A stretch of DNA of 64,000 nt from Hygrocybe punicea. Taxonomy: Eukaryota > Basidiomycota > Agaricomycetes > Agaricales > Hygrophoraceae. Position 1 is the stretch's first letter, and every line of letters starts with the position of its first letter. Below the pieces are notes generated by a model. That model made no database searches and had not been told where the DNA came from. It saw nothing but the letters and a program-made list of their open reading frames with translations. Below are positions 61,432 to 64,000 of this stretch, one piece after another. The translations under genes and the position numbers were made by a program. The stretch spans positions 6,572,001 to 6,636,000 of the forward strand of contig OY744462.1 in assembly GCA_963556145.1 (NCBI GenBank), in the 5' to 3' direction.

Positions 61432-64000
61432 ATGTTCCGGAAGTCATTGCGAACAAACCGGAGGGCTAAAAGATTCTCAACTACCGCACGGGCGCTGCAC
61501 ACCCCGAAACTTGTGTCCATGGAAGATTTTCCATGTGATGTAGTGCGGCAAGTGACCATGTATCAAGTGAAGAATATTTAACTTACAATTTACCCCCAGT
61601 AATTTTTCTATAATAGCTCACATTGGTGAGCAACTAAAACTTCTTGCTGTCATTTGGGATGTATTTAAAACTCTCTAGACCATGGTAAATCCACTCTGGC
61701 GGACCGGTACGTCCAACAATGATCATATGTTTTGTCATGGTTTACTATTGCGATTGCAGGCTTTTAGAGGTTTGCCACTTCTTGAACACCAGAACTTCCA
61801 CTGAGGTAACAGCTTTTGTTAAGCTTACAGGGACGATCGAGAAGAAACGGACTGGCAAAAATGAACAAGTTTTAGACAAGCTAAAAGTAGAGAGAGAACG
61901 CGGAATTACTGGTCTGTTTCCTCCCATCCGAAATATACATATCCTTATCGTAAGTGCAACAAGTCAAGGCTCAAACGGCTAGGTGAGGCACGTTTCGACG
62001 GTCGTAGTTGGTAACTTACATTTCACAGTATGATGCACCTATTCAACGGCAGAAATCACATGCTGAATCTCATTGACACGCCTGTGAGTGGTTAGCCTAT
62101 CGTGATATCTGTGAGATTTGAACGTTGAACGTTTTCTTCCAGGGACATGTTGATTTCGCATGGGAGGTTTCGCGTTCTTTGGCCGCCTGTCAGGGAGCAC
62201 TCCTGCTCGTTGATGCCAGTCAAGGAGTGCAAGCACAATCTATATCTGTATTTCACATAGCTCAAGAAAGGGGACTCAAGATCATACCGATCTTGAATAA
62301 GGTCATCTTCGTTATGGCAATCTGCAGACAATATCAACTCACACACACAACCTAGATTGATCTGCCAGCTGCTCAGCCTGACAGAATTGCAACCCAGATG
62401 CAGTCTACGTTTGGCATTGATCCTTCAGACGTTATTCGTATATCTGCTAAAACGGGAGTTGGCGTCGAAAACGTTCTGAAGGCAATAATAGAGCGGATAC
62501 CGCCTCCTACTGGCAAACCGAATGTTCCTATGAAAGCTTTCTTATTCGACACCTTGTTCGTTCCCGGCTGTTTGGGATAACGGCAACATCTCACGCATCT
62601 GTACTAGATATGACCGATACAGAGGCGTTATCTCGTTGATCAACGTGCAAGAAGGCATTCTCCGAACTGGTAAACTAGTTCGTTGTGTTCCAGAGCTGTT
62701 CTTACGTCGTTGTTCACAGGTGATAAAATCGCTTCATATCACACTCGTAAACGGTACGAAGTGACGGAGTTGGGAATTATGTATCCGGAAGAGGTTCCTA
62801 CCGCGACGTTACGACCAGGACAAGTTGGGTATATTGCATGTAACATGAAGGAACCATCAGAAGGTTGGCACAGAACAACCACATCCTTACCCCTTGTTAT
62901 TCTTATTTATTGGATACGATCAAGCGCACATCGGTGATACTCTCTATCGTGTCGGGGAACTCGTTCATCCGATACCAGGATTTAAGCCTGCAAAATCCAT
63001 GGTACGTTGCTTTGCATGGAAAGCGATTGATGCTAGAAGTTGTATCAGGTTTACGCCGGTATTTTCCCTGTCGACACTAATGATTTTCCTAAGTTGGAAG
63101 AATCTATCAAGAGGGTACGGGGCTATTGTTTGACCACACTGAGCCTAACGCAACACCCGTTTTCAGCTCACGCTGACTGATCGTAGCGTCACCGTACACA
63201 AGGAGTCTTCCACGGCATTGGGGCAAGGTTGTCGCCTCGGATTTCTAGGGACATTGCACATGGATGTGTTCCGTCAACGCCTTGAAGACGAGTATGATGC
63301 CAATATCATTATCACAGCCCCAACAGTCCCATATAAAGGTCAGAAAACCGAGCTGCTCGATGGATCATTTGCTAACCCCACCAAGTCAGTGATATATAAG
63401 GACCGAGAGGAATTCATCAGCAACCCCACCGAATTTCCAGATGTTTCTGATACGGGATCTAAAGTAAAGGAGGTCCAGGAGCCCGTTGTCAAGGCCTCCA
63501 TTATCGTCCCACAAGGTGATAAGTTAGAACCTCTCCGCTTTTACTTTCTCTTGACATTAAGTTCAGACTATCTTGGTAATATGATGGACCTCTGTTTTTC
63601 TCATCGAGCCGATAATGTTGACCATCGATATCTTGATCCTGGCGATTCTTCCTCATCCCGCGTCATCTTGACATGTATCATTCCTCTGAGCGAAATTGTA
63701 ACCGATTTTTTCGACCAACTGAAGAGCCGGAGTTCAGGTTTCGCAAGCTTCGAGTACGTCATTCAGTCAATAAATGCTTCTTTGGCTGAGTTGCGCAATG
63801 CAGCTATGAGGATGCAGGCTACAAGACGAGCGAGTTGGCAAAGGTGAAGAATTCGCTGTGACTGTTCTGTTTTCATTGAATGTGCCATCATTCACTTCCA
63901 GATGATATTTCTCCTTAACTCAAAACCTGTTGATGCTTTAGCGTTGATCGTACATCGCTCAAACCAGGATGCACTTGGCAAGGCATGGGTGAAGAAACTG
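61432..64000 (+). CDS. GUF1: GUF1, mitochondrial elongation factor 4 (LepA), 3' end outside window
   Basis: Seventeen exons in the window: 61432-61559, 61600-61625, 61679-61706, 61760-61769, 61824-61911, 61964-61982, 62029-62083, 62143-62301, 62356-62555, 62608-62669, 62720-62863, 62925-63001, 63049-63114, 63167-63515, 63567-63753, 63804-63843 and 63902-64000. Phases join without a gap to 579 residues. The start [20 protein letters not shown] looks like a mitochondrial presequence; an ATG at 61393 is an alternative. GTPase motifs: AHIDHGKST, ERERGIT, DTPGHVDF, NKID and SAK. LepA-specific parts: [53 protein letters not shown] and [15 protein letters not shown]. The last exon ([12 protein letters not shown]) continues past the window; about 60-80 residues are missing. 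It is a ribosome-binding GTPase promoting mitochondrial translation fidelity. No stop or frameshift was seen. Confidence 0.96.

Overview
This is a nuclear window from a basidiomycete fungus, most likely an Agaricomycete. Two intact host genes at the right edge have introns of 40-61 bases with GT..AG ends. The other 59 kb is a dense mosaic of nested transposable elements. Almost everything here was resolved from the sequence alone: matching ends, target-site duplications (TSDs), and comparison of copies inside the window.

Layout. 1-2.4 kb: a broken MULE transposase, followed by minisatellites. 3.8-17.9 kb: a gene for a coiled-coil protein with a Zn2Cys6-like cluster. It is split by a 9.8-kb LTR retrotransposon (element 1, 4450-14248, inserted in an intron), by a 0.8-kb insertion with a 9-bp TSD (14607-15398), and it has a solo LTR upstream (16168-17144). 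Element 1 carries, antisense to its own gag-pol, an intact three-exon paralogue of the gene it interrupts. 18.5-25.6 kb: element 2, a nearly intact Ty3/Gypsy chromovirus with 566-bp LTRs, gag, a pol that may end in an ASCH/PUA-like domain, and a third ORF running into the 3' LTR. 26.2-30.1 kb: a long solo LTR split by a Pack-MULE-like element (9-bp TSD) that has captured a RecQ-type helicase fragment. 30-32 kb: two hAT-type MITEs. 32.6-38.6 kb: a 6-kb near-palindromic element with terminal inverted repeats (TIRs) and a 7-bp repeat at its borders. 38.7-42.1 kb: a foldback repeat split by another solo LTR, itself split by a non-autonomous hAT element. 43.7-50 kb: solo LTRs and hAT remnants. 51.6-57.5 kb: element 3, internally deleted, with a decayed gag and a third decayed antisense accessory gene. 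60.7-64 kb: the divergent host genes cwf18/CCDC12 (spliceosome) and GUF1 (mitochondrial EF4/LepA).

Three themes. (1) A retrotransposon lineage with an antisense, spliced accessory gene beside the 3' LTR, seen in three copies. Its members make 4-bp TSDs that mostly have CG in the middle (NCGN), whereas the chromovirus lineage makes 5-bp TSDs. (2) Both retrotransposons with a readable gag end their upstream ORF on a shifty heptamer that overlaps the stop region (GGGTTTT TAA, GGATTTT TAG), which predicts -1 frameshifting exactly at the stop. (3) Mutation is overwhelmingly CpG to TpG/CpA: all six differences between the element 2 LTRs, the TGA stops in element 1, and several mismatched TSDs fit this. 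That suggests cytosine methylation of repeats followed by deamination, or a RIP-like process.
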